A DNA stretch of 64,000 bases from contig NZ_CANKXK010000006.1 of NCBI RefSeq assembly GCF_947487605.1, positions 1 to 64,000 of the forward strand, given 5' to 3'. This document shows positions 9,043 through 19,245 of the stretch, piece by piece (within the stretch, counting starts at the first letter, position 1; every line of letters starts with the position of its first letter). The notes beneath the pieces are model-generated. The model was not told where the DNA came from. It ran no database searches and saw nothing but the letters and a program-made list of their open reading frames with translations. The position numbers and the translations under genes were made by a program. The stretch is from an uncultured Algibacter sp. Its GTDB lineage: Bacteria > Bacteroidota > Bacteroidia > Flavobacteriales > Flavobacteriaceae.

Positions 9043-9348
9043 GATTATTGTTTTTTAATTGATTTATACTAAGTAGACGACACGATTATATTTTTGTTAC
9101 AGTACTATGTATTACATAATAGTAATTTAACTAATTTTAACAATTTTTTGCTCAAAGTAGGGTAGAATAAACAATAATAATCCAAGTAATTTTTAAATTT
9201 TATTGATTTAAAATTTTATTAGGAATGGTTTTTGTTAATATTTAGGCAAATTATCGACATAAGTAAAGTCGATTTATTTGTAAAGAAATATATTTACAAC
9301 TAATTTCAAGGCTTGCTTAAATAAAATTTATACTGAATAATAAAATTG

Positions 9349-10023
9349 ATGAAACATTATTTTTCATTTGTTACATTTCTTTTTTTAATGCTTTCTGCAA
9401 GCGCTCAAATTGATAATAAGAATAAATCAATTTCAATACCTGCAGTAGAGAGTAAAAAAGATTCTGCTACTTCAATTTCAATAACGCCTTCAAAGCCCAT
9501 AAATAGTAACACGAATAATCTTGCTTTGCCAAGAGTTTCTAGAAATTTAGAATTGCCAAAAAAAGAATTTTCTATGTTTCCGAAAGAAGAATTTGGAAAC
9601 CCTGGAGAATTGTACGCAGATCGTATAGATAAAAATTTGGAAAATCTTGTAATACCCCCCGAAGAAGTAGAACGAAGAAATGGGAGTACGACAGATCAGT
9701 ATTTTGGTGATTTTAGAAGTAACGCAGAATTTGTAAATGTGATTTATCGAGATCACGGATTCACAGATGGTGATGTAATACAAGTTCGTGTTAATGACGA
9801 TATTATTCATGCAAGAGTTTATTTAACAAGTGGTTTTAAAGGGTTTAAACTCAATTTACAGAAAGGATTCAATAAGATTGATTTTTTAGCCTTAAACCAA
9901 GGAGAGTCTGGTCCTAATACGGCAGAGTTTAAAGTAGTTGATGACCAAGGGATGTTAGTGTCTCATAACCAGTGGAATCTTGCCACAGGAGTTAAAGCAA
10001 CTGTTATTGTTGTAAAAGAATAA
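9349..10023 (+). CDS. Secreted protein of unknown function
   Basis: This 224-aa protein has a signal peptide (MKHYFSFVTFLFLMLSASAQ). A Ser/Thr/Pro/Asn-rich linker to about residue 70 follows, then a C-terminal domain of about 110 residues (FRSNAEFVNVIYRDHGFTDG, VRVNDDIIHARVYL, GFNKIDFLALNQGESGPNTA) that looks all-beta. I do not recognise a named family. Similar secreted proteins are common in Flavobacteriia. ATG 9349 is preferred to the in-frame TTG immediately before it. The gene converges with the aldo/keto reductase gene with no intergenic base. Confidence 0.7.
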   Translation: MKHYFSFVTFLFLMLSASAQIDNKNKSISIPAVESKKDSATSISITPSKPINSNTNNLALPRVSRNLELPKKEFSMFPKEEFGNPGELYADRIDKNLENLVIPPEEVERRNGSTTDQYFGDFRSNAEFVNVIYRDHGFTDGDVIQVRVNDDIIHARVYLTSGFKGFKLNLQKGFNKIDFLALNQGESGPNTAEFKVVDDQGMLVSHNQWNLATGVKATVIVVKE

Positions 10024-11037
10024 TTAGGAAACTATATTGTCAATCAATTTTAGTTCTTCTTCAGAAAAATCTAAACAATCTAAAACTTTTACATTTTCTT
10101 TTAATTGATTTGCAGAACTAGCACCAATTAAAACAGAGGCAACTTGTGGTTGTCTTAGTATCCAAGCAATTGCCATTTGCGATAATTTCTGATCTCGTTT
10201 TAAAGCAACAGCGTTCAAGAGTTGAATTTTTTCAATATTAGTATTTACTGTTTCTGTATTAAGATACGTCAAGTCTTTAGCAGCTCTAGAACCTTTTGGA
10301 ATACCTTTTAAATATCTGTCTGTTAGCATGCCTTGTGCTAAAGGAGAAAAAGCAATACAACCTACACCATTTTGCTCTAAAGTATCTAAAAGTTTATCTT
10401 CTACCCAGCGATCAAACATAGAATAACGTGCTTGATGCAGTATAAAAGGTACATTTAACTCTTTTAAAATTTTGGCAGCTTTATCTGCTTCAGTTGCTTG
10501 ATAATTAGATATGCCAACATATAAGGCTTTACCTTGTCTAACTATGTCTGCAAGGGCTCCCATAGTCTCTTCTAATGGCGTATCTGGATCTGGTCTATGA
10601 TGGTAAAAGATATCAACATAATCAAGCCCCATACGCTTTAAACTTTGGTCTAAACTGGATATTAAGTATTTTCTTGAACCTAAATTTCCATAAGGTCCAG
10701 GCCACATATCGTATCCTGCTTTCGTAGCAATAAATAACTCATCTCTGTAAGGTCTGAAATCTGATTTTAAAATAGTGCCAAAATTTTCTTCTGCAGAGCC
10801 ATAAGGTGGTCCATAGTTATTGGCTAAATCAAAATGTGTTATACCTAAATCGAAGGCTGTTCTTAAAATATCTCTTCCATTTTGAATACTATCGACAAAA
10901 CCAAAATTATGCCATAATCCTATGGATAAAGCTGGTAATAAAATACCGCTTTTCCCTACTCGGTTATAAGCCATCGTATCATATCGCTTCTCATTAGCTT
11001 GATAATTTTGAACTCCAGATTTATCGTTAATTTGCAT
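10024..11037 (-). CDS. Aldo/keto reductase (L-glyceraldehyde 3-phosphate reductase type)
   Basis: This 337-aa NADPH-dependent aldo/keto reductase resembles E. coli YghZ, which reduces L-glyceraldehyde 3-phosphate and detoxifies aldehydes such as methylglyoxal. The catalytic set is visible: the Asp in THFDLANNYGPP with its Tyr, the Lys in FIATKAGYDMWPGPYG, and the His in VDIFYHHRPD. The C-terminal cofactor loop is VLIGASSANQLKENVKVL. The DMWPGPYG insert is typical of the YghZ/KCNAB-like branch. Confidence 0.9.
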   Translation of the reverse strand: MQINDKSGVQNYQANEKRYDTMAYNRVGKSGILLPALSIGLWHNFGFVDSIQNGRDILRTAFDLGITHFDLANNYGPPYGSAEENFGTILKSDFRPYRDELFIATKAGYDMWPGPYGNLGSRKYLISSLDQSLKRMGLDYVDIFYHHRPDPDTPLEETMGALADIVRQGKALYVGISNYQATEADKAAKILKELNVPFILHQARYSMFDRWVEDKLLDTLEQNGVGCIAFSPLAQGMLTDRYLKGIPKGSRAAKDLTYLNTETVNTNIEKIQLLNAVALKRDQKLSQMAIAWILRQPQVASVLIGASSANQLKENVKVLDCLDFSEEELKLIDNIVS

Positions 11038-11091
11038 AGTCTAATTTTATGAATTTCAAAGATATAAATAAGTTTTAAGCATTGTAAACAA

Positions 11092-11123
11092 AAAAGCCAT
11101 TTGAATTTATCCAAATGGCTTTT
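11092..11123 (-). terminator. Terminator of the S9 peptidase gene
   Basis: A perfect 12-bp stem AAAAGCCATTTG / CAAATGGCTTTT lies 20 bp past the stop codon at 11143. Read on the minus strand it is followed by T-rich sequence. Confidence 0.85.
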
Positions 11124-11142
11124 AAAATAATATAATACTAGC

Positions 11143-13449
11143 TTAATCCTTTAGAGGTTGCTTTACTTCTTGTTTTAAGTGTTTTGCGTAAAAGCCCATC
11201 ATCGACTCGTATAGCGCTATTCTGTTTTCTTCTTTACCAAAACCATGGCCTTCATCGTATTTAACCATATATGGTACATCAACGCCTTTTGCTCTTAAAG
11301 CTTCAACTATTTGATCAGATTCATCAATGTTTACTCTTGGGTCATTAGCTCCTTGTACCACAAATAATGGTTTTTTAATTTTATCAATTTGATATGCAGG
11401 TGATACTTCTTCCATAATTGCTTTTTCTTCAGCTATATCCTCATCATACCAAATCTCTTTAATAATCTTTAAATAAGGTTTCCAATAAGGTGGAATTGTT
11501 TTCATAAAAGTAAATAGATTCGATACACCTACGTAGTCTACTCCACAGGCATATAAATCTGGCGTTTTAGTTAAACCTCTTAAAACAGCATATCCACCAT
11601 GACTACCACCGTATATTGCAGCATTATCTTTATCTACCCATCCTTGATCTACTACATATTGCAAGCCATCTTCAACATCATCCATAGCTTTTCTTCCAAT
11701 TTGTTTAAAGCCTGACTCCAAAAATTCTTTACCATAACCACCAGAAATTCTAAAGTTTACTTGCAAAGTAGCATACCCACGACTTGCGAAAAGTTGTGCT
11801 TCTGGATTAAAACCCCATGAATCTCTAATACCTTGTGGTCCACCATGAGGATTCACGATTACAGGAACTCTTTTTCCATTTAGTGCTTCTTTAGGAAGTG
11901 TGATATAGCCATGAAGCGTGATACCGTCTCTACTTTTAAATGTTATTGGTCGCATTTCTGCCATATCGTTTTCAATAAGATTTGGCATTAAATTGTAAAG
12001 TAATTTAAACTCCTCGGTATTAGCATCGTAGGAGTAGTAAGTGCCATATAATTTATCGCTTTGTAAAAAGATTAGATATTTACTTTCATCATCTGTAACA
12101 TCTGCAATAGAATAATTATATTTTGAGAATTTTGAGGTAATTTTATTATGAAGATTTTTATAATAATCACTAACAGGTACAATTTCTCTTTTTTCACCTT
12201 CAAAAGAAAAATAGTCTAGTTCGTAACCTCTATTTCTTGAAAGACTTAAACCAGAAACATCATATTTATCGTTTGAAAATAATTCCTTAATAACCTTATC
12301 TTCTTTTAAATCATAGAGGTATATTTTTACTTTATCGCTACTCAGATTTGAAGTTACATAGGCATCATGTGGATAATCTGTTGCATAATTAAACGAGGAT
12401 ATATTAAAATTATCTTTCCAACTTAATTTCTTTTTAATTTCATAATTTTCACCATCTGTGGTATAATACAAATCTATATTGACACCATCTCTAAGTTTAG
12501 CAAACCCTTTAAGGTTTCCGTCTTTATCAAATGTATAGCCGTTAATTGGATTAGTTGCATCATCATTTTTATATAATTGCACTAAATCTCCTGTAACAAT
12601 ATTGATTTTATATGGCTCAAATATTTGGGGATTATTCTGATTCATTGAAATAATCATATGGTCTTTATCTTCTTTCAACCCTTCCAATATATTAACTTTT
12701 ACACCATCAAATGGTGTTAACTCTTTTTGGTTCGATCCGTCAATATCTACAGCAAATAAATGATAATCTTCATTACCACCTTTATCCATAACATATACTA
12801 ATCGGTTGTCATTTGCCCAACCAAAACCTCTAATGAGTTCATCCTTTTCTTCGATAACGCGTTTTACCTCATCTGTTTCTAAATTTTTAACAAATACATG
12901 GTTTTTAGCATTTTCGTCCTTTTCTCTATAAGAAAGATATTTTCCATTAGGTGAAAAGTTAAATGATCTTGCCTTTGGTCTTGCGAAGTAATCTTTAACA
13001 GAATACTTAAAATTTGTAGGATTCCAGTTTGCAAGTTTATCCAAATCGGCATCAGATGTTGGTAAAGCAGTATTTCCTGGTAATGTTTTTACTGTTTTAC
13101 TTAAAACAAGAGGTAGTTCCATACCACCTTGGTAGAATATACCTTCTAAGGTATTATCCTTTAGTGTACCTACATATTTAATTCCAGCTTGATTAAATTT
13201 AATTGTAAGTGTATTGTCTGCAAAAGTAGTTTCGTCCATAGCTATACCTGTTGCGCCTTGCGATGGACTATCCATAGTAGATGTATAAGTGTCTCCATCC
13301 ATCTTTACATCAAAGATTAGTGGTATTTCGGTTTCTTGTACCGAAACTTTTCCTTCCCAAGACCCAATAATATCTTGAGCATTTAACTGTGTTGCTGTGC
13401 ATATAAAAAGAATTAATGCTCCGCAAAATTTAGAAATTGTAGTGTTCAT
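11143..13449 (-). CDS. S9 family peptidase (prolyl oligopeptidase/acylaminoacyl-peptidase type), secreted
   Basis: This 768-aa protein has a signal peptide (1-25, ending LNAQ). An N-terminal ~110-residue domain (IIGSWEGKVSVQE, a lipocalin-like module seen in Bacteroidota S9 peptidases) follows, then a beta-propeller with FNFSPNGKYLSYREK-type blades, and a C-terminal alpha/beta-hydrolase domain. The catalytic triad is visible as the Ser in YGGSHGGYAV, the Asp in VVQGANDPRVN and the His in YDEGHGF. It probably trims peptides in the periplasm. It is transcribed alone and ends at a strong terminator. Confidence 0.9.
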   Translation of the reverse strand: MNTTISKFCGALILFICTATQLNAQDIIGSWEGKVSVQETEIPLIFDVKMDGDTYTSTMDSPSQGATGIAMDETTFADNTLTIKFNQAGIKYVGTLKDNTLEGIFYQGGMELPLVLSKTVKTLPGNTALPTSDADLDKLANWNPTNFKYSVKDYFARPKARSFNFSPNGKYLSYREKDENAKNHVFVKNLETDEVKRVIEEKDELIRGFGWANDNRLVYVMDKGGNEDYHLFAVDIDGSNQKELTPFDGVKVNILEGLKEDKDHMIISMNQNNPQIFEPYKINIVTGDLVQLYKNDDATNPINGYTFDKDGNLKGFAKLRDGVNIDLYYTTDGENYEIKKKLSWKDNFNISSFNYATDYPHDAYVTSNLSSDKVKIYLYDLKEDKVIKELFSNDKYDVSGLSLSRNRGYELDYFSFEGEKREIVPVSDYYKNLHNKITSKFSKYNYSIADVTDDESKYLIFLQSDKLYGTYYSYDANTEEFKLLYNLMPNLIENDMAEMRPITFKSRDGITLHGYITLPKEALNGKRVPVIVNPHGGPQGIRDSWGFNPEAQLFASRGYATLQVNFRISGGYGKEFLESGFKQIGRKAMDDVEDGLQYVVDQGWVDKDNAAIYGGSHGGYAVLRGLTKTPDLYACGVDYVGVSNLFTFMKTIPPYWKPYLKIIKEIWYDEDIAEEKAIMEEVSPAYQIDKIKKPLFVVQGANDPRVNIDESDQIVEALRAKGVDVPYMVKYDEGHGFGKEENRIALYESMMGFYAKHLKQEVKQPLKD

Positions 13450-13639
13450 TTTTTTACTTTAAAGATTAAAAAAGAATGTTTTGAAATGCAAAAAGAATGC
13501 ATTCTAAGTTTAAATGTTTTTAAGTTAGAAGCTTAAAAGCGAAATTTGTTACACTATATTTTGAAAATTAATTAACATAAAATCATTAATCGTTTATAAC
13601 TTTAGGAATAAAGATTCGTTAAAAACCCTTTAAAGATGT

Positions 13640-13647
13640 TATTTTTG
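13640..13647 (+). promoter_or_regulatory. -7 promoter box for the helicase gene
   Basis: TATTTTTG fits TAnnTTTG and lies 20 bp before the ATG at 13668, giving a very short leader. Confidence 0.45.
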
Positions 13648-13667
13648 CCGCCGACAACAATGCGTTT

Positions 13668-15221
13668 ATGAGTATTTCAACAACCGAATTAGAAGATAGA
13701 ATAGTAGGTAAAGACTTGTATAGCTACCAAAAAGGTGCTATTGATAAAATCTTTAAAAGTTTTGAAGAATCTCCAGATGATTATCACTTACTTTATCAAT
13801 TACCTACAGGTGGAGGAAAAACGGTTATATTTTCTGAAATAGTTAGGCAATACTTGAGGCATCATAACAAGAAAGTTTTGGTTATGACGCACCGAATTGA
13901 ATTATGTAAGCAGACATCTAATATGCTTACTGAATTTGGAGTTGTAAACAAAGTAGTTGATAGTAAAGCAGATTTAAGTGACCAAGGAAATTATAGTTGC
14001 TTTGTAGCTATGGTAGAAACCTTAAACAACAGGTTGCATGATGATAAATTAGATATTTCAGACATTGGTTTAGTTATTATTGATGAAGCCCATTATAATT
14101 CTTTTACAAAGCTATTCAAGTTCTTTAGTCAGTCCTTTATACTAGGGGTAACAGCAACACCGTTGAGTTCCAGTATGGAGCTTCCTATGACAGATAATTA
14201 TGATGAACTAATAGTTGGAGAAAGCATTGAATCTTTAATAGAGCGTGGATTTTTAGCACGCGCAGAAATGTTTTCGTACAATGTAGGGCTTACGTCTTTA
14301 GTTGTTGGAGCAAATGGTGATTATACCGTAAAATCTTCTGAAGATTTATACACAGATAATGATATGCTTTCTAAGCTTATTCAAGCTTACGAAGAACGTG
14401 CTAAAGGAAAAAAGACTCTTATTTTTAATAATGGTATTAACACCTCGCTTCATGTATACGATACTTTTAGACGTGCAGGCTATAAAATAGCGCACTTAGA
14501 TAATACTAATACAAAAAAGGAACGTGCGCTAATTTTAAAATGGTTTAAAAACACGCCAGATGCAATTTTAACATCAGTAAGTATTTTAACCACTGGGTTT
14601 GATGAACCTACGGTAGAAAGTATTATTCTAAATAGAGCAACAAAATCACTTACCTTATACTATCAAATGATTGGTCGTGGTTCTCGAATTTTAAAACATA
14701 AGAAAACATTTTCTGTAATAGATTTAGGGAATAATTTCCATCGATTTGGACCTTGGGGAGATAATTTAGACTGGCAACGCATTTTTAAATCTCCTAATTA
14801 TTATTTAGATTCTCTTTTAAGTGATGAAGATTTAGAGAGTAACTTTAGGTATGAAATGCCTGATGAGCTTCGTAAAGAATTTTCGAATTCAAAAGAAGTT
14901 TATTTCGATATTCAAAAAACTTATGTCGAATCTATTAGAAATGGAGAATCTACTAAAGTAGTTTTAGAACGTTCTATTGAACAGCATGGAAAGATATGCA
15001 TTGAAAACAGTGAAGACGTTTACGATGCTTTAGCCTTAGCTAAAAAATTAGGTGATGACATCGATTTTAGAATAAATAGATATACCAAATGTATTAGTAA
15101 AAGTACCTTTAATTTTGTTGAATGGCTAAAAGGAGAATATCGCAAAAAACTTAACGCTTATTTACGATCTAATTTCGATGAGGTATTTGAAGCTATCCAT
15201 GGTTATCCTCCAGTTGAGTAA
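13668..15221 (+). CDS. DEAD/DEAH-box superfamily 2 helicase (SSL2/RAD25-like)
   Basis: This 517-aa SF2 helicase has a Q-motif-like YSYQKGAID, Walker A QLPTGGGKT (44-52), motif Ia VMTHRIEL, a DEAH box (IIDEAH, 137-142), motif III LGVTATP, motif V LTTGFDEP and motif VI QMIGRGSR. The C-terminal ~150 residues are family-specific with no further catalytic domain. Proteins of this size are conserved as single genes in Flavobacteriia and are probably housekeeping DNA or RNA remodelling enzymes. No methylase or nuclease partner is adjacent, so a restriction role is not supported. Confidence 0.88.
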   Translation: MSISTTELEDRIVGKDLYSYQKGAIDKIFKSFEESPDDYHLLYQLPTGGGKTVIFSEIVRQYLRHHNKKVLVMTHRIELCKQTSNMLTEFGVVNKVVDSKADLSDQGNYSCFVAMVETLNNRLHDDKLDISDIGLVIIDEAHYNSFTKLFKFFSQSFILGVTATPLSSSMELPMTDNYDELIVGESIESLIERGFLARAEMFSYNVGLTSLVVGANGDYTVKSSEDLYTDNDMLSKLIQAYEERAKGKKTLIFNNGINTSLHVYDTFRRAGYKIAHLDNTNTKKERALILKWFKNTPDAILTSVSILTTGFDEPTVESIILNRATKSLTLYYQMIGRGSRILKHKKTFSVIDLGNNFHRFGPWGDNLDWQRIFKSPNYYLDSLLSDEDLESNFRYEMPDELRKEFSNSKEVYFDIQKTYVESIRNGESTKVVLERSIEQHGKICIENSEDVYDALALAKKLGDDIDFRINRYTKCISKSTFNFVEWLKGEYRKKLNAYLRSNFDEVFEAIHGYPPVE

Positions 15222-15291
15222 TTTCAATTTTTAACATTTTTTGAAGATTATATTTTATACATTACACAGGTAATTTATAAGATATCAACCA

Positions 15292-18200
15292 ATGTTAAAA
15301 TCAATTTTCTTAACACTAATCGTTTTATTATTTTCTTTTCAAACGCTTCAGTCTCAAAGTTCTAAAAAATCAAAATCAATTCATCCCTTAGATTCTGTAA
15401 AAATCAATGATTTAAAATGGAGACACATAGGGCCATCATTAACCTCTGGAAGAATTTCAGATGTAGCAGTTAATCCTAATAATCCGTTCGAATATTATGT
15501 AGCCTCAGCATCTGGTGGCGTTTGGAAAACTACTAATTCTGGAGTGGTTTATACGCCAATTTTTGATAAGGAAGGTTCTTATTCCATTGGTTGCATTACG
15601 CTCGATCCAAATAACTCGAATGTTGTTTGGGTAGGAACTGGTGAAAACAATAACCAGCGTTCCGTTGCTTATGGAGATGGTATTTATAAATCTGTTGATG
15701 GTGGTGTTAGTTGGAAAAATATGGGACTTAAGAATTCCGAACATATAGGTAAAATTATCGTACACCCCGAAAACTCTAATATAGTTTATGTTGCAAGTAT
15801 TGGTCCTTTATGGAATAAAGGAGGTGATAGAGGGTTGTATATGACTTCAGATGGTGGTGTAAATTGGGTTTCTCTCATTGAAGTTGATGAACATACTGGC
15901 GTGAATGATGTAGTTATGGATCCCAGAAATCCAGAGGTCTTATATGCCTCAACGTACCAAAGAAGACGCCATGTTTACACCTATGTAGGTAGTGGTCCTG
16001 GATCTGGACTACATAAAAGTACAGATGGTGGTAAAACATGGAGGGAAATAAAAAAGGGCTTACCAAGTACTGAGTTAGGTCGCATAGGTTTAGCAATATC
16101 ACCAGCAAATCCAGAGATTATATATGCCATAGTAGAAGCAGCTAATGGTAAAAGTGGCTTTTTTGCATCTACAAATAGGGGGGAGTCTTGGGAAAAACGA
16201 AGTGATCATGTTACCAGTGGTAATTATTATCAAGAGATTGTTGCCGACCCAATTGATGAAAATACAATCTTTTCTATGGATACATGGTTAACTGCTAGCT
16301 ACGATGGTGGAAAAACGTTTAATAAAGTTGGTGAGGTTACCAAGCATGTTGACAATCATAGTATCTGGATTAATCCAAAAAACAACAAGCATTGGTTAGT
16401 TGGGTGTGATGGTGGTATTTATGAAACTTTTGATGCAGCAAAAACATGGGACTTTAAAGAAAATCTACCTGTAACACAATTTTATAAAGTTGCTGTAGAT
16501 AACGATTATCCATTTTACAATGTTTATGGTGGTACTCAAGATAATTTTAGTTTAGGCGGACCTTCACGCGTACTAACAAATCATGGTATAACTAATTCTG
16601 ATTGGTTTATAACAAATGGTGGTGATGGTTTTGAATCTCAAGTAGACCCTAATAATCCAGATATTGTATATGCTCAATCCCAGTATGGCTTTTTAGTACG
16701 ATATGATAAAAAAAGTGGTGAATCTGTTGGAATTCAACCAAGAGAGCGAGAAGGAGAAGACACCTATAAATTTAACTGGGATGCACCACTTGTTGCAAGT
16801 AAACATGCTTCAGGAAGACTTTATTTTTCTGCTAACAAAGTTTTTAAATCAAACGATTATGGTAATAGCTGGGAGGTGATTAGTGATGATTTAAGTCGTA
16901 AAATAGACAGAAATAAACTTAAAGTTTACGACAGAATTGTAAGTATAGATGCTGTTGCTAAAAATGCATCTACGTCTCTTTATGGAACAATTGTTGCCTT
17001 TTCAGAATCATCAATAAATGAAAACCTATTAGCTGCAGGCACAGATGATGGGTTAATTCATATATCAAGCAACGGTGGAGATTCTTGGCGTAAAATTGAA
17101 TCCATTCCTGGTGTACCATCACTATCGTATGTGAATAGCATTCATTTATCAAAGCACGATGAAAATGTTATTTATGTAGCTTTCAATCATCATAAATTTG
17201 GTGACTTTAAGCCATATATCTATAAGTCTAACGATAAAGGAAATACTTGGAAATCTATAAGTAATAATTTACCAAATAGGGGGAGTGTTTATTCCATTGA
17301 AGAAGACCATATTGATAAAAATCTTATTTTTTGCGGGACTGAATTTGGTGTGTTTTTCTCACCAGATAGTGGAAGTCGATGGAAAAAAATAAGCAATGGT
17401 TTACCCACAATAGCCGTAAGAGATATTGCAATTCAAGAACGAGAAAATGACTTAGTACTTGGTACGTTTGGACGTGGTTTTTATGTTTTAGATGATTATT
17501 CTGTATTGCGAGCTATTGAAAACTCCAATAATACTTTTGAACCTACAATTTTTTCAATTCGAGATGGACTCATATGGGAACAAAGCAGTCCTTTAGGGCT
17601 ATCTGGAAAAGCATTTCAAGGTGATAATTTTTTTACAGCACCAAATTTAGGTCCAGAAGTTATAATTACGTATTACTATAATAACAGCTACCAATCTTTA
17701 AAAGATGCAAGATTAAAAGAAGAAAAGATATTAATAAAGCAAAATAAAGATGCCAATTACCCAACATATAATGAACTAACAAAAGAAACAACCGAAGATT
17801 CGCAAGAGCTAGTTTTTATATTTAAAGACAACCAAGACAATGTGGTTAATAAGACTTATATAAAACCTAAAGAAGGTGTAAATCGCTTCAATTGGAATTT
17901 AAGATACACATTACAAGATCCAATAAAATTCAGCAAAAGTAATTTCTATAATCCGTTCGCCTCTAAAGATGAAGGTACCTTAGTACTACCTGGAACTTAT
18001 AGCGTGCAAATGTATTTATTACTAAACGGTGAAGCTAAAGCTAAAGGAGCTTCTGTTAGCTTTAAAGTGAAAGCTTTGGACAACACAACATTACCTGTAA
18101 AAGACAGAGCAGAAAAAGTGCAATTTCAAAAAGAACTAGCTTCTTTAAGTTCTAAATCGAAAATCTGCATGAATTTAATTAAAGAGATGGATAATAAACT

Positions 18201-18570
18201 AAAGTATATAAAAGAAGCCGTAAAGAAATCTGAACAACCTTTAAACACCTATGGAAAGGATATTTTGAATATTGAAAAAACATTAAAAATTATTAAAATA
18301 GAATTACTTGGTGATAATGTTAAGCGGAAATTAGATATCGATCAGCCACAAAACCCAATGACTAGGCTTAGAATAATTAACGGCGAACAAAAATATTCAA
18401 CATCTGCTCCAACTCAAACCCATCGAGAAAGCTATTCTATAGCTAAAAAACAAATAGATGCTGCAAAACAAAAATTAGAAACTTTGTATAATGTTACTTT
18501 AAAATCACTTGAAGACAGATTAGTTAAATCTGGTATGCCATACACTCCAGGGCGTGGTTATGAGCACTAA
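15292..18570 (+). CDS. Large secreted BNR/Asp-box repeat (VPS10/sortilin-like) beta-propeller protein
   Basis: This 1092-aa protein has a signal peptide (1-21). Many Asp-box repeats follow (SVDGGVSWKN, TSDGGVNWVS, STDGGKTWRE, STNRGESWEK, SSNGGDSWRK, SNDKGNTWKS), the hallmark of sortilin/VPS10-type ten-bladed propellers often annotated as glycosyl hydrolases. The C-terminal ~350 residues contain a beta-domain (RFNWNLRYTLQDP) and a helical tail ending PYTPGRGYEH. There is no T9SS sorting domain and no clear catalytic acid, so binding or processing of peptides or glycans is as likely as hydrolysis. Confidence 0.85.
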   Translation: MLKSIFLTLIVLLFSFQTLQSQSSKKSKSIHPLDSVKINDLKWRHIGPSLTSGRISDVAVNPNNPFEYYVASASGGVWKTTNSGVVYTPIFDKEGSYSIGCITLDPNNSNVVWVGTGENNNQRSVAYGDGIYKSVDGGVSWKNMGLKNSEHIGKIIVHPENSNIVYVASIGPLWNKGGDRGLYMTSDGGVNWVSLIEVDEHTGVNDVVMDPRNPEVLYASTYQRRRHVYTYVGSGPGSGLHKSTDGGKTWREIKKGLPSTELGRIGLAISPANPEIIYAIVEAANGKSGFFASTNRGESWEKRSDHVTSGNYYQEIVADPIDENTIFSMDTWLTASYDGGKTFNKVGEVTKHVDNHSIWINPKNNKHWLVGCDGGIYETFDAAKTWDFKENLPVTQFYKVAVDNDYPFYNVYGGTQDNFSLGGPSRVLTNHGITNSDWFITNGGDGFESQVDPNNPDIVYAQSQYGFLVRYDKKSGESVGIQPREREGEDTYKFNWDAPLVASKHASGRLYFSANKVFKSNDYGNSWEVISDDLSRKIDRNKLKVYDRIVSIDAVAKNASTSLYGTIVAFSESSINENLLAAGTDDGLIHISSNGGDSWRKIESIPGVPSLSYVNSIHLSKHDENVIYVAFNHHKFGDFKPYIYKSNDKGNTWKSISNNLPNRGSVYSIEEDHIDKNLIFCGTEFGVFFSPDSGSRWKKISNGLPTIAVRDIAIQERENDLVLGTFGRGFYVLDDYSVLRAIENSNNTFEPTIFSIRDGLIWEQSSPLGLSGKAFQGDNFFTAPNLGPEVIITYYYNNSYQSLKDARLKEEKILIKQNKDANYPTYNELTKETTEDSQELVFIFKDNQDNVVNKTYIKPKEGVNRFNWNLRYTLQDPIKFSKSNFYNPFASKDEGTLVLPGTYSVQMYLLLNGEAKAKGASVSFKVKALDNTTLPVKDRAEKVQFQKELASLSSKSKICMNLIKEMDNKLKYIKEAVKKSEQPLNTYGKDILNIEKTLKIIKIELLGDNVKRKLDIDQPQNPMTRLRIINGEQKYSTSAPTQTHRESYSIAKKQIDAAKQKLETLYNVTLKSLEDRLVKSGMPYTPGRGYEH

Positions 18571-18762
18571 GGGCATTTTTTTAATAAAGCTTAGTAATTA
18601 AGCATTAATTGCCCAGAACATTTATTAATTAGATTCTATATCATATCTTTGTATTCTATTAGGCAAGCGATATCAATGGTATCTGGTCTCTTTTTTTGGG
18701 ATTTTAAAAATATTATCATTCTTCTTTAGCTTAATTATATTTATATTAATTAACACACTATA

Positions 18763-19218
18763 ATGGCAAAATCTCAAGTAACATTTAATAAGATTGAAAA
18801 AGAAAAAAAGCGTTTAAAAAAACGTGAAGAAAAGCAAAAAAAGAAAGAAGCTAGAAAAGCTGAAAAAGAAGCCAGCGGAAATGAAGGGATTCAATTTGCT
18901 TATGTCGATTTTAATGGTAATTTAACCGATACACCACCAGATCCTGCAATGCGTGAAAAAGTAGAAGCAGAAAGTATAGAACTTGGAATCCCTAAGAAAG
19001 AAGATAGGGAAGAAGAAGTATTAAGTGCCAAAGAGGGGAAAGTGTCTTTTTTCGATCATAGTAAAGGTTTTGGATTTATTCTTGACAGCATTAATCAGGA
19101 AAAATATTTTGTTCACGTTTCGGGATTAATTGATTCTATAGAAGAAAATGATAAAGTAACCTATGAGTTAGAACGCGGATTAAAAGGCATGAACGCTGTT
19201 CGAGTTAAAAAGATTTAA
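18763..19218 (+). CDS. Cold-shock-domain protein with lysine-rich coiled N-terminus
   Basis: This 151-aa protein has a strongly charged helical N-terminus (about 9-40, KIEKEKKRLKKREEKQKKKE), an acidic linker, and a C-terminal cold-shock domain (about 88-151) with RNP1 KGFGFI and RNP2 KYFVHVS. It probably binds single-stranded nucleic acid, and the basic helix adds nonspecific or ribosome-related binding. It differs from the 63-aa cold-shock protein at 28.8 kb, which lacks the extension. The two EamA genes follow in the same direction, 27 bp away. Confidence 0.85.
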   Translation: MAKSQVTFNKIEKEKKRLKKREEKQKKKEARKAEKEASGNEGIQFAYVDFNGNLTDTPPDPAMREKVEAESIELGIPKKEDREEEVLSAKEGKVSFFDHSKGFGFILDSINQEKYFVHVSGLIDSIEENDKVTYELERGLKGMNAVRVKKI

Positions 19219-19245
19219 TAACTTTATATTTAATCGGGTGTTTTA

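Noticed and set aside
13668-15221. Restriction or defence helicase
   Set aside because: No methylase, nuclease or other defence gene is adjacent, and similar single helicase genes are typical flavobacterial core genes.
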